In this document: positions 46,863-57,839 of the stretch, in pieces
How the letters are laid out: every line of letters begins with the position of its first letter
How positions within the stretch are numbered: the stretch's first letter is position 1
NCBI GenBank assembly: GCA_963556495.2
Contig: OY747712.1
Coordinates: 11,000,081 to 11,064,080 of the forward strand
DNA: 64,000 nucleotides
Source of the DNA: Valencia hispanica
Lineage: Eukaryota > Chordata > Actinopteri > Cyprinodontiformes > Valenciidae
Direction: 5' to 3'
Program-made: the position numbers and the translations under genes
Notes under the pieces: generated by a model
What the model was told of the DNA's origin: nothing
The model's database searches: none
What the model saw: only the letters and a program-made list of their open reading frames with translations

Positions 46863-47829
46863 TAAATTCCATAGTTACTTTTCCAATTCCTTTTGACTGC
46901 ACAGACAGAAAACCTTATAAAGCTCTGGCCTCCGTCTCCACAAACAGCAGCAACACAGGCTGAGAGAGATGAGCGAGTGAGCGCAATTGTTGCCCCACAT
47001 CTCACGCCGACGTACAGCTGACACCTCAGTAGTCGCGCTGCTGCGACAGCAGCAACCCTGATGCTTTAACTGCAACACAAGTGGAGGATCACGGCGGCAG
47101 TCTGAATGGCAGCACAGGAGACTTTCACCTGAACACTGAGTGCTCAGCATGAACAAGACAAGCAACCTGGAGATGACAACAAGAGAGGAAGACGGCAAAA
47201 CCTGCTCAGATATTGACTGAAAGTAAACTGGGGCTGTGACTCATAATTTCATCAGCAATTTTTTTTTTCTCATTTACTTTGATATGGGGGGGGGGGGGGT
47301 GATCAGAAAATCAATTACTTTAGGTAATTGATTTTAGGTTATGTGTTGGTGCTGCCTAAATGGTGCATATCTTGCTGCTTTTTACATTTTTATAGGTTTT
47401 AAAAAGTACTTTACATAAAAGCCCTTCACAGAGTCTGCATCCCTGGAGTAGGCATGCGAAAAAGCCTTAAATAAATTATTTTCTTTTTTTTTACTGTCTT
47501 TCAATCTAATATTAGACTAATCAAACCTTGAATATGTGAAAATTATTAAGAAAGACAACTCACATTCATAAAAATAAACTAGAAAATAAATAAAAAATTG
47601 CCTGAGCAAAAAATATTTTCACCTCAACCTAAAACCCTCTAAAATAAATGTTATTGAAGCTTTTTTTTTCTTCAATTTATTCGTAACATTTCTTTCTTCT
47701 TTTTTATTTTACTTTTTTTAAATAGAATCTGCAATTTTGGTTTTGGTTCATTGACGAGAACGTTCAGTGTCTTTAATGGTCAGCATGCACCTGGTAGCCG
47801 TGTCGGGTCACATTCAAATCATAAACAAA
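43671..47829. other. intron sequence with candidate conserved noncoding blocks
   Basis: No repeat family is recognised in most of this stretch. 44560-44890 and 45120-45540 are less AT-rich and CpG-containing, with overlapping open frames on both strands but no domain or splice pair. Such blocks in zeb1 intron 1 could be enhancers; this is a guess. A tandem CTCCATCTCACGT duplication lies at 45777-45799, poly-A/(TA)n at 46823-46863 and poly-G at 47287-47299. Confidence 0.4.
46823..46863. repeat. poly-A then (TA)n
   Basis: About 17 A followed by about 11 TA units. Confidence 0.95.
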
Positions 47830-48150
47830 CCGCTCTAGAGTTCGTTTGGACCTCTGTTCTGTTGCCTTGCAGCAGATCCTGGCCTAGAATCCTTCCATTT
47901 GCATGTTCTCCCCATGCATGTGTGGGTTCTCTCAGGGTACTCCAGCTTTCTCCAGCAGTCCAAAAACATGGCTGTCAGGTAGATCGGTCTCTCTAAACTG
48001 TCCTTAGGTGTGTGTGTGTGTGTGTGTTCATGGTTGGTTGTTTGTTTGTCCACCGTGTCTCTGTGTGGCTGATGTGTCCAGGGTGTACCCCACCTCTCGA
48101 CAAATGACCCCTGGAGATAGGCACCAGCCACATCATGCATCAAACTGGCA
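47830..48150 (+). repeat. interspersed repeat (mermaid/V-SINE-like module)
   Basis: TTTGCATGTTCTCCCCATGC, GTGGGTTCTCTCAGGGTACT, CAGTCCAAAAACATGGCTGT, (GT)n at 48009-48027, CCAGGGTGTACCCCACCTCT and GGAGATAGGCACCAGCC follow the consensus order of a very common fish repeat. The same family appears on the minus strand at 380-600. Name uncertain, family membership good. Confidence 0.7.
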
Positions 48151-49130
48151 AACCCACCCAGTTCACTCCCACTGTTAACCAAAAACATCAACGTTAGCCC
48201 TCGTAATGAGTTGTTCTCATGTTCTCATGCTTTAGGTCTCATCAACAAGACGATGTGTATCTGAGTAAAGAGTCTGCATATCATGTTGCTTCTGCCCTGC
48301 TGTGAACCACAGCGAGGTGGTAAAACGGTTCCAGTCACAGCTTTGGTCCCAACGTGTTGCTTCACGCCTGCAGCTCGTCCGCGGCCGAGCACTCTTCAAA
48401 CTCGGTGAGCCGCCTCAATTACAGCAGCGTCACCCCCGGCTCCGCCGCTGCTCCATCCATCCATAGGCGGGGCGCAATTCATCGGGGCTGGGTGGCATCC
48501 ATTAGCGCTCCTCCAGCGGGGACAGGATGGCCTCTAACGCATAGCACTCAGGGAGCACGGCGGGGCCCCGCACTTTACCCTAACAGCTTCATCAAGTCTG
48601 CGTCCCCAGAGCCCGACACACACGCTCACACTGAGGACATGCTCGATCTCTGGAGGGCCCAATTAGCAGCCATCACCTGTAATTCAATAACACTCCATTT
48701 CTTCCAGCTCTCTCTCTTTCACTCCACTGTGGTTTAGCTTCCTCGCTTTGAGTAGCACAGAACCTAATTGTGTTCAGCATCAACAAACAAATCTAAATCC
48801 ACACTGACAGTTCAGGGGATTTGAATAGATCAGCATATTTTGTTTGGAAGCACCTCCTCGGGCCTTCTTTAATTTAGTGCCATGTTAGAGGGAACATGGA
48901 GCATAAATCAAGCCCAGAGAGCACGGGATGGAGAAGAGACACAGGAAGCATCCACAGCTCCTCTCTGATGCTAATCAAATCCTCTGTTCCCTCCCCATGA
49001 ATCCTGCAGGGTGGGAGCGGCAAACAGCAGCAACGCCTTCATTATCAGATGCAAAAGCTAATGTAAGGAACCAGTCTACAAGCTCTAGCATTTAGAACGT
49101 TAATAAGAAACTGGATTACAGTTAGGGCTG
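48151..49130. other. repeat-free, CpG-richer block; candidate conserved noncoding element
   Basis: 48350-49060 has a higher G+C than its surroundings, no recognised repeat, and homeodomain-type cores (CCAATTAGCAGCCATC at 48659, CTAATCAAATCC near 48972). A 127-codon open frame (48354-48737) lacks a domain and looks incidental. It would suit a zeb1 intronic enhancer, but only alignment can tell. Confidence 0.35.
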
Positions 49131-49178
49131 CAAATGTATCGCAAATATATCTTTATAGCAATTTCACTGCATGAAAAA

Positions 49179-49823
49179 AGTGTAACGGTACATGTATTAA
49201 GATTCTGATTTTTTGGTAAAGTTTCGGTTCGGTACGCGCTTTTACCAAACAAATACGGCTGTTTTCTACCTGAACACATGCAGAATGTTTACTAAACTCT
49301 GCTATTTGGGAACATTAATGGTTTCTCATGCAGCTACAGTAGAAAAATAAAGATGGACCAAACCAGAACTTTGTCAGCGAATGCATCTTTCAACAGCAAT
49401 CAGGTCCATAACACGCTCTGCACTGAACTAAATTACTCAACAAAAGTCTTCGGAACCCCAATTGATAAGAGGGGATTTTCCCAACAGCTGCCCATGCTGC
49501 ATTCAAGTACAGCTGGGAAACTAGGCTGTCAAAATACCAAAACAAATCCAAAGTGATTTAAGCATGTTTAATCTCAAATATGGGCAAAGTATTATATAAA
49601 CATTTCTAAACATTAACACTGACTGCTTTCAAGTGGTTATATTTTTTTCTACTCTGGCTATGTCTGCTTGTACTATTTTACTTATTTAAAGAAAAAAGAA
49701 AGTCATATGCACATTTGTATTTTTTTTCTTGGTTAAAGTGTACCAAAAGCCTGACTTTAAATTGTGACTTCAAAACCCCAAATACATACCAAAACATGAT
49801 TTTTGTGTACTGTTACACCCATA
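49179..49823. mobile_element. hAT shell family copy, reversed
   Basis: Reverse orientation: AGTGTAACGGTACATG at 49179 is the family's right end, and GTGTACTGTTACACCC (49805-49820) its left end. Between them GTCCATAACACGCTCTGCAC and CAGCTGTACTTGAATGCAG-type blocks match in reverse. It sits inside an older AGGGCTGCAAATGTATCGC / GATTGCATATCGCAAAG palindromic sequence (49133-49178 and 49824-49850). Confidence 0.8.
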
Positions 49824-49850
49824 CCGTATAACAGATTGCATATCGCAAAG

Positions 49851-50126
49851 AACTGCCTGGACTGCAATAAATGTCAGCTATTTAACTAGGAACCGTTGAG
49901 ACTCTTGGTACAAATTCTGTATTTGTAAAGCATCACAAAAACATTTTTGAGGATAAAGTGGTGGTGAGGTGATAAAGGTGGTAGAATCACTAATAACCAA
50001 TTGCTTCACAGCCGAGTCAGCAGAATTCAGTCAGAAGCAACTGTTTCAGCAAACCCCCCCCCCCCCCCCCCAACCCCCCCCAACCCTGCATAGGATGGAC
50101 AGGTACAGACAATGGATGGAAGGATA
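49851..50126. other. intron sequence with a poly-C tract
   Basis: C-rich run at 50054-50083 (C18, then AA-interrupted C8). Nothing else recognised. Confidence 0.6.
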
Positions 50127-50452
50127 AGGGATGTAAGAAAGTATTACTACCCTAATATATCGCAATATCACGATATTGTGTCAAGATTTAAAAGCAATGT
50201 ATTGATTTTGTTGATTTCTTTTGAATTTCAATGGAACCATTAATGATGAAAATAATTTTTAAAGTAAAATTAAAAGTATGACCGCTAGTTGATGGCTGTT
50301 TTCACCTTCTTCATTACTGTGAAACAACTAGATGTAGTACTACAACTGGATGTGAGTGTTTAGAATGCTGTGACAGTTTTTCTACATTCAGTTTTAAAAA
50401 TCATAATATATAGACTTACTCATAGTATTGCAATATATCGTACACATCCCTA
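50127..50452. mobile_element. hAT-type MITE, CGATAT family, copy 2
   Basis: AGGGATGTAAGAAAGTATTA ... CGTACACATCCCTA. Same orientation and colinear with 11315-11655. Flanking duplications are not clear. Confidence 0.8.
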
Positions 50453-50534
50453 ATAGATATATGTATGTATATGTATATATATATCATATATGTACATGTA
50501 TATAGTGCTGTGTTGAAATGTATTTACTTTGATA

Positions 50535-50870
50535 TAGGGGGCATTTATTCTTATACAAAATTCCTGAAAATCGATTCGGAAGTCCAAAAATCGATTTCAT
50601 CGTTTAACATTGTATGCCCTTTTTACAGGTAGAATAAGAGGGAAAAGTCCAGACGGGCATTTTAAGGCTTAGGTCTGAAAGGGTTATTGATACAGTTTCT
50701 CCCGGTGAACTGTAACCGCATCCAGTGTTACATCATTGAATTACAGGCTTATAATTAAGGTAACAGCTTAAAAAAACAAACATTTTTAACAGCACGGACC
50801 CATATAAATATCGAATTGGAACAGACTCGATTGGATCGGACCGTGATAATCGATTGTAACTCTAGAGAAT
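50535..50870. mobile_element. ATCGATT-ended repeat, copy 2 (uninterrupted)
   Basis: Aligns with 25340-25574 plus 26121-26215 and preserves the target of the 25575 hAT insertion. The right end reads GATTGGATCGGACCGTGATA then ATCGATTG. Confidence 0.7.
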
Positions 50871-50899
50871 CGTTATATCTCTTTTTTAAAAATACATTA

Positions 50900-51300
50900 T
50901 TATCTGTGACACCAGGTTTGATGTCTGCCGATCTGTGGGTGTAATTTGTTGGATTTCAATCATGGACGAGGAGAATTTAATCCTTGAAGTGGAGAATCAC
51001 CCAATTTATATGATACCAAAAAGGATAAACCATGGACAGAAATATCAGCAGTTTTGGGAGTGCATGGTGAGTTTATGATACTCATCAACATATAATTACA
51101 GTATTTTTCTGCCTACTACCCATTCAGTTATGCAATTACAATTCTCCTGTGATTTCGAAATCTCCCGGGACCAGCTGGACGGAACGCATTCGCAGGCAAT
51201 GCGCATCTGAAACGCTCCTGATAGGAAGGGACGCGCTGATGAGCTCGTGGAAAAACGCTTCTATTGCATTACGCACCACTTACATATCTGGTGGAGAGCC
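50900..51300 (+). pseudogene. MADF-domain first exon relic, probably from a DNA transposon
   Basis: ATG at 50961 opens MDEENLILEVENHPI. A frame slip then gives YDTKKDKPWTEISAVLGVHG, which together is the first half of a MADF (Myb/SANT-like, alcohol dehydrogenase factor) domain: LI..V..HP.LYD ... W.EI...LG. The trace ends at GTGCATG|GTGAGT (51062-51073), a good donor, so it looks like a first exon. MADF proteins of this type accompany the transposase in PIF/Harbinger elements, and free-standing MADF genes also exist. No transposase is nearby. Downstream, GATTTCGAAATC at 51153-51164 is a perfect 12-bp palindrome. Confidence 0.6.
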
Positions 51301-51309
51301 GGGGTAATG

Positions 51310-51610
51310 AGCCCTCCTAGGAGTGGCAGGACAACTAAAATTACTCCAAGACTGCATCAATGACTAACCCAGGAGGTCATAATAGAACCTAGAACAGCAT
51401 CTCAGGCACTCCAGATCATACTTGCCTCAGTTAAGGTCAGAGTTCTTGACTAAACAACTAGACTTACACAACATAAGAGAAGGTGTGTCTCCACTTACAT
51501 GCAGTACAAAACTAACACAGCATATCAAACATGGTGGTGGTAGTGTGATTGTTGGTGGCCACTTTAATGCCTCTGGACCTGGACGGTTTGCCGTCAGTCA
51601 TTGCTCTTTT
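51310..51610 (+). pseudogene. Tc1-like transposase, internally deleted
   Basis: ACAACTAAAATTACTCCAAG, a CCCAGGAGGTCATAATAGAA block and CTTGCCTCAGTTAAGGTCAG match the N-terminal helix-turn-helix part. They join directly to GAGAAGGTGTGTCTCCACTT and KHGGGSVIVGGHFNASGPGR FAV (51527-51596), the KxGGGS.M.WG..A..G.G block between the first and second acidic residues. About 60-80 residues are missing at the join near 51478. No intact frame. The Trp of the MVWG motif is changed to G. Confidence 0.8.
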
Positions 51611-52025
51611 TTATCCACAACAATTTGAGCAAAAAACAATGCAGTTAATGTTATAACTAATTTTAGGCAACTTAGAAGGAAGACCACTAGTCAGGCTTTG
51701 GTAAAGGGTGACAGTGTAGAAATTAGGAGCAGCCGTAAACGGAAGTGGAGAAAACGGGGGTCGGTAGGTGTAAGGGTTGGATATGCTCTCTGAGGAGCTG
51801 GGTCTTCAAGAGTTTGTTAAAGATTTTTAATTTATCCAGAACTATGAAAAAAAAATATTTATAGTTTTAAAAGAAATATCAGATTGAATCAAAATTAGCA
51901 GGTCAGAACAAAATCCGTGAACTGAAATAAGATGCAATCTCTAATTAGTGTTTCTCTAAACTAAATAACTCAATTGGAAATTATCGCATTTGATCTGGCC
52001 TGATTTTAGCTGAACTATAGAACAG
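51611..52025. other. intron sequence, weak repeat trace
   Basis: 51780-51830 (GAGGAGCTGGGTCTTCAAGA) resembles a segment of an abundant fish LINE-associated repeat, too short to classify. The rest is not recognised. Confidence 0.35.
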
Positions 52026-52428
52026 TAGGGATGTGTATTGGTAAAAATCTGCGATGCGATTTGTATCACGATACAAGGGAGACGATACGATATATTGAGA
52101 TACTATGAGTAAGACAATTGTGATTTTTAAAAATGAATTTAACTGTAGAAAAAGTGTCACAGTTTTCTAAACACTCCAACCTGTTTCATACTTTAACACA
52201 TCCCGTTTTATTACTAGATCTAGTTGATCCACTGGAACAAAGAAGGTGAAAACAGCCACCAACTAGCGGTCATACTTTTAATTTTAATTCAAAAATGACT
52301 GTCATCGTTGATGGTTCCATTGAAATTCCAAAAACCTAAAAAAAAATCTATACATTGCTTTTGAATATCGAGACATTATCGACATAAAATATTGTGATAT
52401 ATCGGCGTATCGATATTTTCTTATTGTG
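52026..52428. mobile_element. hAT-type MITE, CGATAT family, copy 3 (reversed)
   Basis: TAGGGATGTGTATTGGTAAA start, with CGATACGATATATTGAGATA and the reversed family middle (GTTTCATACTTTAACACATC, CTAGATCTAGTTGATCCACT). It lacks the final ...CCCTA seen in copy 4, so the right end is lost. Confidence 0.8.
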
Positions 52429-53220
52429 GATTAAATTTCTGCATCAGTTGCTTGTGAAAAACAGCAGGAAGAGACAACAAAGTGTGCAAAAACACAACCG
52501 TTCATACACAGAAATCTGTGTAGAGCATTGGGACAAGGCACGGAGTTGTGAATTTAAAGATGTTTATCACCCCCTAAACATAATGAAATCCTAACATAAA
52601 ACAGGAGGGTATATCAGCTATGTATGACCAAAACTTTCTTTCCCCAACTAAGAGGAAGCGCCCCTTGCTGGTCAGATACAGACACATGCACACAGAATAA
52701 ACTAACAAGATGCACACACAAATAACAGCAAATCGCTCCAACAGTGTCCACTTTAATTTTCTGCTTCAATGACAAAATATTCCCCAAATGGACAGCAGGG
52801 TAAAAGGGGGGATAATGAAACATTCTGCTGTGGCTCTAATCTAATTCTCTGCTCCTCCACTCCCACCTGTCCTGCTGCTGGTCCCTCTGCAGCCTCAGGA
52901 GTGTCTTTAGTAAGTCAGACTCCTCCTAACCCACCTGTCCATCTCCCATGATTAATCTCTCCTGAGAACAGTGGCGCTGCTCGGAAGTCTCCTCCCATCC
53001 CACTGTCGATTTTACATTCTTCTCCTGAGCTTTTCCTCATTTTAGTGGTAAAATGCCAGAAGAATTAAACAGGCGGTGTTTGAAAAATCTACCCTGAAAA
53101 AATTTTGTCCAAAGGTTCAGGGTTTAAGAAACATCTTTCCATACTGAGCTATATAACCAGTAAAATACCATAGGGATAACAAGTGCTTTACAAAATAATG
53201 TGCATCATTTCAACAGACTT
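52429..53220. other. intron sequence, no feature recognised
   Basis: No repeat ends, domains or splice-flanked frames recognised. Confidence 0.45.
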
Positions 53221-53224
53221 TATT

Positions 53225-53668
53225 GTCTCGATTACACCAGTACTTCCCCTATGGAGCCAGTTACCAAGCTTTGCAGTTGACCTCCCGGTAATTGTGGGGG
53301 TTAGGAAGGAACCACAGCTACCCAAGAATAGCGCAAATATTTGAGACTCCCACTAAAAACGCTTATAACTCCCTGTTTTAATAGTTCAAACACCAAATGT
53401 ACCTTAATACACATTAATATGCACTATAGAAACCATCTTAGCACTACAGCAGAAGCTAACATCCATGATTGGTACAGCCAATCAGCACCAAGGTACATGG
53501 ATGGTCCTCCTGGACTGGATGGTTTGCAACTACCTGCAAATAGTGTGTCAAGTAGCATTGCGACTGGGTATTCCAGCTTCCCAAGCTGCCATTTTCTTTC
53601 TAATATTCTGGATATGCTCTAGCAAAAATTTGTGAACAGTCAGATTTTCAAATTGGTGGATCCGTAAA
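53225..53668 (-). mobile_element. Tigger-like MITE (CCCCTAACCCC type), copy B, truncated
   Basis: The plus strand shows GTAATTGTGGGGGTTAGGAA (terminal region), GCGCAAATATTTGAGACTCC, GATTGGTACAGCCAATCAGC and CCTGGACTGGATGG, the reverse of copy A at 20735-21370. It stops at 53668, where a hAT shell copy starts, so the far half is gone. Confidence 0.65.
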
Positions 53669-53671
53669 TAC

Positions 53672-54146
53672 CAGGGTTGTAACTATACACAAAAATCACG
53701 GTTTGGTACGTATTTGGGGTTTTAAAGTCATGGTTCAGCACGTTCTCGGTACACTTTAATTAAGAAAAACAAATACAAATACACTTATGACCTTTTTTTT
53801 AAACTTCGATCAGCATTAAACAAAGAATGTTTTTTCCTGAATTCCTTTGAATTCCTGAAATGAATTAGATTTTTTATATTCTACAACTTAAAAAAGTTGA
53901 AAGTATAGAACTGACTTTAAATAAATAAAATAGTACAAGCAGACATAGCCAGAGTAGAACACAATATAAGCACTTCTAAACAGTTAGTGTTCATGTTTAG
54001 AAATGTTATAACAGTTTGCCCATTTTTGAAAATAAAACATGCTTAAATCACTTTGGAGTTGTTTCGATATTTTTGACAACCTAGTCTCCCAGCTGTACTT
54101 TAATGCAGGATAGACAGGTCTTTAGAAAATCCCTTCTCATCTAAAA
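53672..54146. mobile_element. hAT shell family copy, right half missing
   Basis: CAGGGTTGTAACTATACACA start, then TACGTATTTGGGGTTTTAAA and CAGCTGTACTTTAATGCAGG. It ends after AATCCCTTCTCATC at about 54146, where other copies continue. No right TIR or duplication found. Confidence 0.78.
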
Positions 54147-54414
54147 CTTGACATCATAATGTTCCAGATGTTTAAAAAGACTTTTTAGAAACCAGAGAAC
54201 GTGCCAAAGTGATAGGATGTATGGAACATAGAGCAAGAAGGCTCTTCCCCTCCCCCACCTTTTGCTGGCTACTGCCAATAAAAGACCAGCAGTTTGTTAT
54301 ACTTTTTGAAAGAACAAAACAAAAAGAAGGTATAGTATTTCAAACAATTAGCTGTTGAAAAAAAACATACATAAATTCATCAAGAGTTTACTCCACGATC
54401 TTGTTCAAGTCCAT

Positions 54415-54750
54415 GGGTGTTTCTCAATGCTAAGGAACCTCGCCTTGATGCCTTGGTCCCGCCCCTGTTGCCTTGGAGATACGCCATCAGGGACCGCCAA
54501 GGCGTGTTCCAATGTTCATGTGCTACCGAGGCGTCTGTCCTCCGTTTGTCTGCCGTTTAGCCAAATGACCAAGGATACATGGGAGGTTCCTTGATGCATT
54601 CCCTCGGTCAATAATTTCCCAGAATACATTGCGGTAAGGGCGCGTAAGCAAAAGGCGGGCCCTGGGCAGCCGCGGTCACGTGATGCAAGTCTGTTCCATT
54701 TAACCATTTTCTTCTTGGTAGGCGAGGCGCCTTAACATTGAGAAACACCC
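54415..54750. mobile_element. MITE with GGGTGTTTCTCAATG ends
   Basis: 336 bp. Exact inverted repeat GGGTGTTTCTCAATG (54415-54429) and CATTGAGAAACACCC (54736-54750), extended by TAAGG/CCTTA and AGGCGAGGCG-type GC-rich subterminal repeats. It is bounded by CAT on each side, so a short target duplication is likely. No ORF of interest. Confidence 0.85.
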
Positions 54751-55009
54751 CATGTGTCAAGGTCAGAATAGTAATAAATACTGCTACAGATAACCATAGA
54801 AACCAATGCTTTCGCTGGTTGTAAAGAGCACAAGGTAATGCAGAGCAAACCCTCCTCTACCTGTTGCTGTACACTGCTGCTAAGCTGGCTGAAGGACAGC
54901 TACTAAGCTTTTCCCTTGGCTCCAAGAAAGACAAATGAGCCTGTTTGTAAAATCTTTCCACTTACAAAAAAACACAGAGTCAAGGCGTGGAAACAAAAAG
55001 GGCAACAGT

Positions 55010-55660
55010 TCGTCAAGTCAAAGTATATTTCCGAACCCATTTAAACCAGCAACAGTTGACCAAAGTGCGGCACAAGAAGCCACTAGTAGCTTAAACAGTT
55101 AAACGGTTAAACAGTAGAACAATTAGTACAATAAAACCTCAAATATTCAGCTCAGCTGGAACTAAAAGCAAAGAGTCAAGATGGATTTTTAAAAAGTCTT
55201 ATAATGATTTGCTAAAAAGCATGTTGTTCCACAGGTTAGGTGTCACCACTGAGAAAGCTCAACGATTTCTACTTTTCAGTCGCAACGTAGGAGCGTCTTT
55301 TATCCATTGATTTGTGCATCCTTGAAGCTCTGGATGGAGTACAAGGGTGCTCAGGTTCAGACAAATATGGTGGTGACACAACATTAAGACTCTTAAAACA
55401 AGCAAAAAAAATCTTAAACTAGATCCTGAAATGAACAGGAAGCCAGCGTAGATAGATCAGCACAGGTATGAAGCGATCACAGCAACTAGTTCTTGTCAGA
55501 AGGCGTGGAGTAACAATTTCAAAAACTTGCAGCTGCTGAATAGAAGATTTAACAAGACCATCATACAGTTCCATTATTCCAAGGGAGTTCCTATCAGGAC
55601 AGCACTGCAGTACTGTGATCTTGTAATTTCTGATCCCAACTCAAATATCTCCCCCCACAG
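55010..55660 (-). repeat. LINE-like 3' region, (TTGAC)-type tail
   Basis: It begins GTCAAGTCAAAGTATATTTC, the reverse of a LINE end with TTGAC repeats, followed by blocks I recognise from an abundant fish repeat (GACCAAAGTGCGGCACAAGA, CTAGATCCTGAAATGAACAG then GAAGCCAGCG, GTTCCATTATTCCAAGGGAG). No coding trace. Class uncertain (L2-like suspected). Confidence 0.5.
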
Positions 55661-55766
55661 CCTTTTAATCAAACAATAACAAACAACTGTGTTTTTTCTT
55701 CCTTTTGGTGGACTAGGAGGTTTGAATGAGTACTACGCAGATAGTCCGACTAATTAACCAGGTAAC

Positions 55767-56123
55767 TAGGGATGTGTATTGGTAAAAATCTGGTGATACG
55801 ATATGTATCGCGATACAGGGGAGACGATACGATATATTGCAATATATTGCGATACTATGAGTAAGACAATATATTGTGACACTCCAACCTGTTTCATACT
55901 TTAACCCATCAAGTTTTATTACCAGATCTAGTTTATCCACTGGAACAAAGAAGGTGAAAACAGCCACAAACTACCAGTTATACTTTTAATTTTACTACAG
56001 AAATGATTGTCATCATTAATGGTTCCATTCAAATCCTAAAAAAAAAAAATTGAATATCAATACACAGTCGGAAAATAAAATATTGCGATATATCAGTGTA
56101 CCGATATTTTCTTAAATTCCCTA
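55767..56123. mobile_element. hAT-type MITE, CGATAT family, copy 4, perfect 8-bp duplication
   Basis: 357 bp, TAGGGATGTGTATTGGTAAA ... TTTTCTTAAATTCCCTA, flanked by CAGGTAAC at 55759-55766 and 56124-56131 (8 of 8). This copy fixes the family's ends and hAT membership. Same orientation as copy 3. Confidence 0.93.
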
Positions 56124-56131
56124 CAGGTAAC

Positions 56132-57440
56132 ATTAACCTATTTGTGTTATTCCATAAGAACTAGAAGTGGGAAAAGTTATACAAATATTTATTTAAATAT
56201 TTAAAACAATAACTCAAAAAATAGTTTCTACATTCAGCATCTTTTATATATATTTTTTTATATTTTAGGTTTATGTTTCAAAACATACAACATTATTTTT
56301 ACTGTTATATTTTTTCTGGCAAAAGTAAGAATAATAAACAATAATAATTAAATCATGGGGTTTTTTCCTGACATTTTTAATAGAGGTACATCTTGTTAGA
56401 ATCTAAGATTAATTATTTAAAAAATACGAGCCCTGCCAGATTTTCTGTTTTCCTTGGAGATCGGTTGTTAAACTTAAATGGAAGTGAATCAAAGCCTTTC
56501 CCACACCAGCTGAAACCCACTTCAGTGACTGAAACGCCTTGGATTCCTGCTGTAACAGCGCCCTCTCCACTCTGGCTTGATGTCGTGCCTGGAGGCAGGC
56601 GGCAGCTCTGAGCTGGGTTTTTTGATCCACTTTGCCTCTCAGGCTGAAGAAAAACAAGAGAATGGGGCTTGCAGGGGTATGCAAATTTTACCGCCACCAA
56701 AGGAGAGGGAGAGAAGGTTCCCACCGGCTGAGTGTGAGGGAGTTTTCTCCGTTTCTCTCACACAACAACAACTTTCAATGGGACTCTTTCTTCTAACAAA
56801 CAATGGCCTGCGTCGACACGTCCTCCACACAAACTCGGGGATCAAAATGAATACCTGTGCTAATATATTTCGCATTCAGGCTGGTTTATCAATGCATTCG
56901 GAAATGTACTGAGTTGCTTCACCACAAGGTGGCTTCCAGTGAGCTGACATGAAGGCTGTAGCTTCTTAAACACATGAATATTCAGGTACTTGAATGAGAA
57001 GCAGGTTATTTTTTAAAATGGGCTGAGCCACCTTTAAAAAGAGCATGCCAGTTCCTCAGATAGTTTTGGTTCCACATATAGTTCTAAATAACTTTGGGTG
57101 TTGGCATTAAAAGGCTAAGAGAGGGGGGTTTTCTGCTTCCTCAGCTATGTTGCATCTGAATTTTACTTCTTTTAATAAACAATGTATTCCTAAATGACCT
57201 TCAAAGTGTATAAATGATGATTCTATAAAAAACGTTTTACATTCATAAAGAGAACTGAGGTCAACTCAGACTGAGAGACACACTTAGTTACTCTTGGTTT
57301 CGTTTTAAATCAGAGGGCTGCGCACCATTTCCTTTTCACCTTGACTAAAAAGAAGCCTGACGCTGCTGAAGTCACACCTGCACACCAGCCAACACGTCTG
57401 TGCTCGGGAAACGGTTTGAGTATCTGTCTCTTGATCGTGG
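56132..57440. other. intron sequence, no feature recognised
   Basis: AT-rich at first. 56540-56760 is less so, with overlapping open frames (56409-56724 minus, 56577-56912 plus) that show no domain or splice support. Confidence 0.45.
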
Positions 57441-57449
57441 CAACTTGTA

Positions 57450-57785
57450 TGAATCTTCAGAGACAATATTGCACAGTAAAGTGTCCTGGATGACACCATC
57501 AGTTGTTGAGCACTGCTAATCCACGTCAATCCATGCTGCTCCTTTAAATATCTGTCTAACCGTATGGTCAGAAAGCTGGACGTAGAGACGCTGGAACTGA
57601 AGCTACAATCCTTCCCAATTATGACCCATGGAGGGTTTGAACCTCCTCCTTCTCTATCTCCTCTGTGGTCCTGCTCTGCATCCATCAAGCCGCCTTTTCA
57701 ACTCCTGTGGGATTCCGGGTCGTAGTTCAGGTATTATTTGAACTTTTGTGATGCTAATCCACTGTTCCCAGTTGTAAAAAACAAT
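57450..57785 (-). pseudogene. Rex1-type LINE endonuclease-region fragment
   Basis: The minus strand starts near an ACTACGACCCGGAATCCCAC leader, then a GGATGCAGAGCAGGA (GCRAG) segment. SSFLTIRLDRYLKEQ then corresponds to the GF.TIRADRD.K.SGK part of the apurinic-type endonuclease. A shifted frame gives NN*WCHPGHFTV, the NNRWC.PGHVTVKE motif with its Arg codon mutated to stop. The copy ends there and has no RT. The same segment occurs at 62930-63205. Confidence 0.65.
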
Positions 57786-57839
57786 ACCCAAGCTTTCACA
57801 AAGCGCTGTTCAATTCATCATTCAATACAACCCAACCAA

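Noticed and set aside
48354..48737. 127-codon plus-strand frame
   Set aside because: No domain, no conserved motif and no splice context. Listed instead as a possible noncoding element.
57305..57688. 127-codon minus-strand frame as a host gene
   Set aside because: Its middle matches the endonuclease region of Rex1-type LINEs and the same segment recurs at 62930-63205, so it is a repeat.
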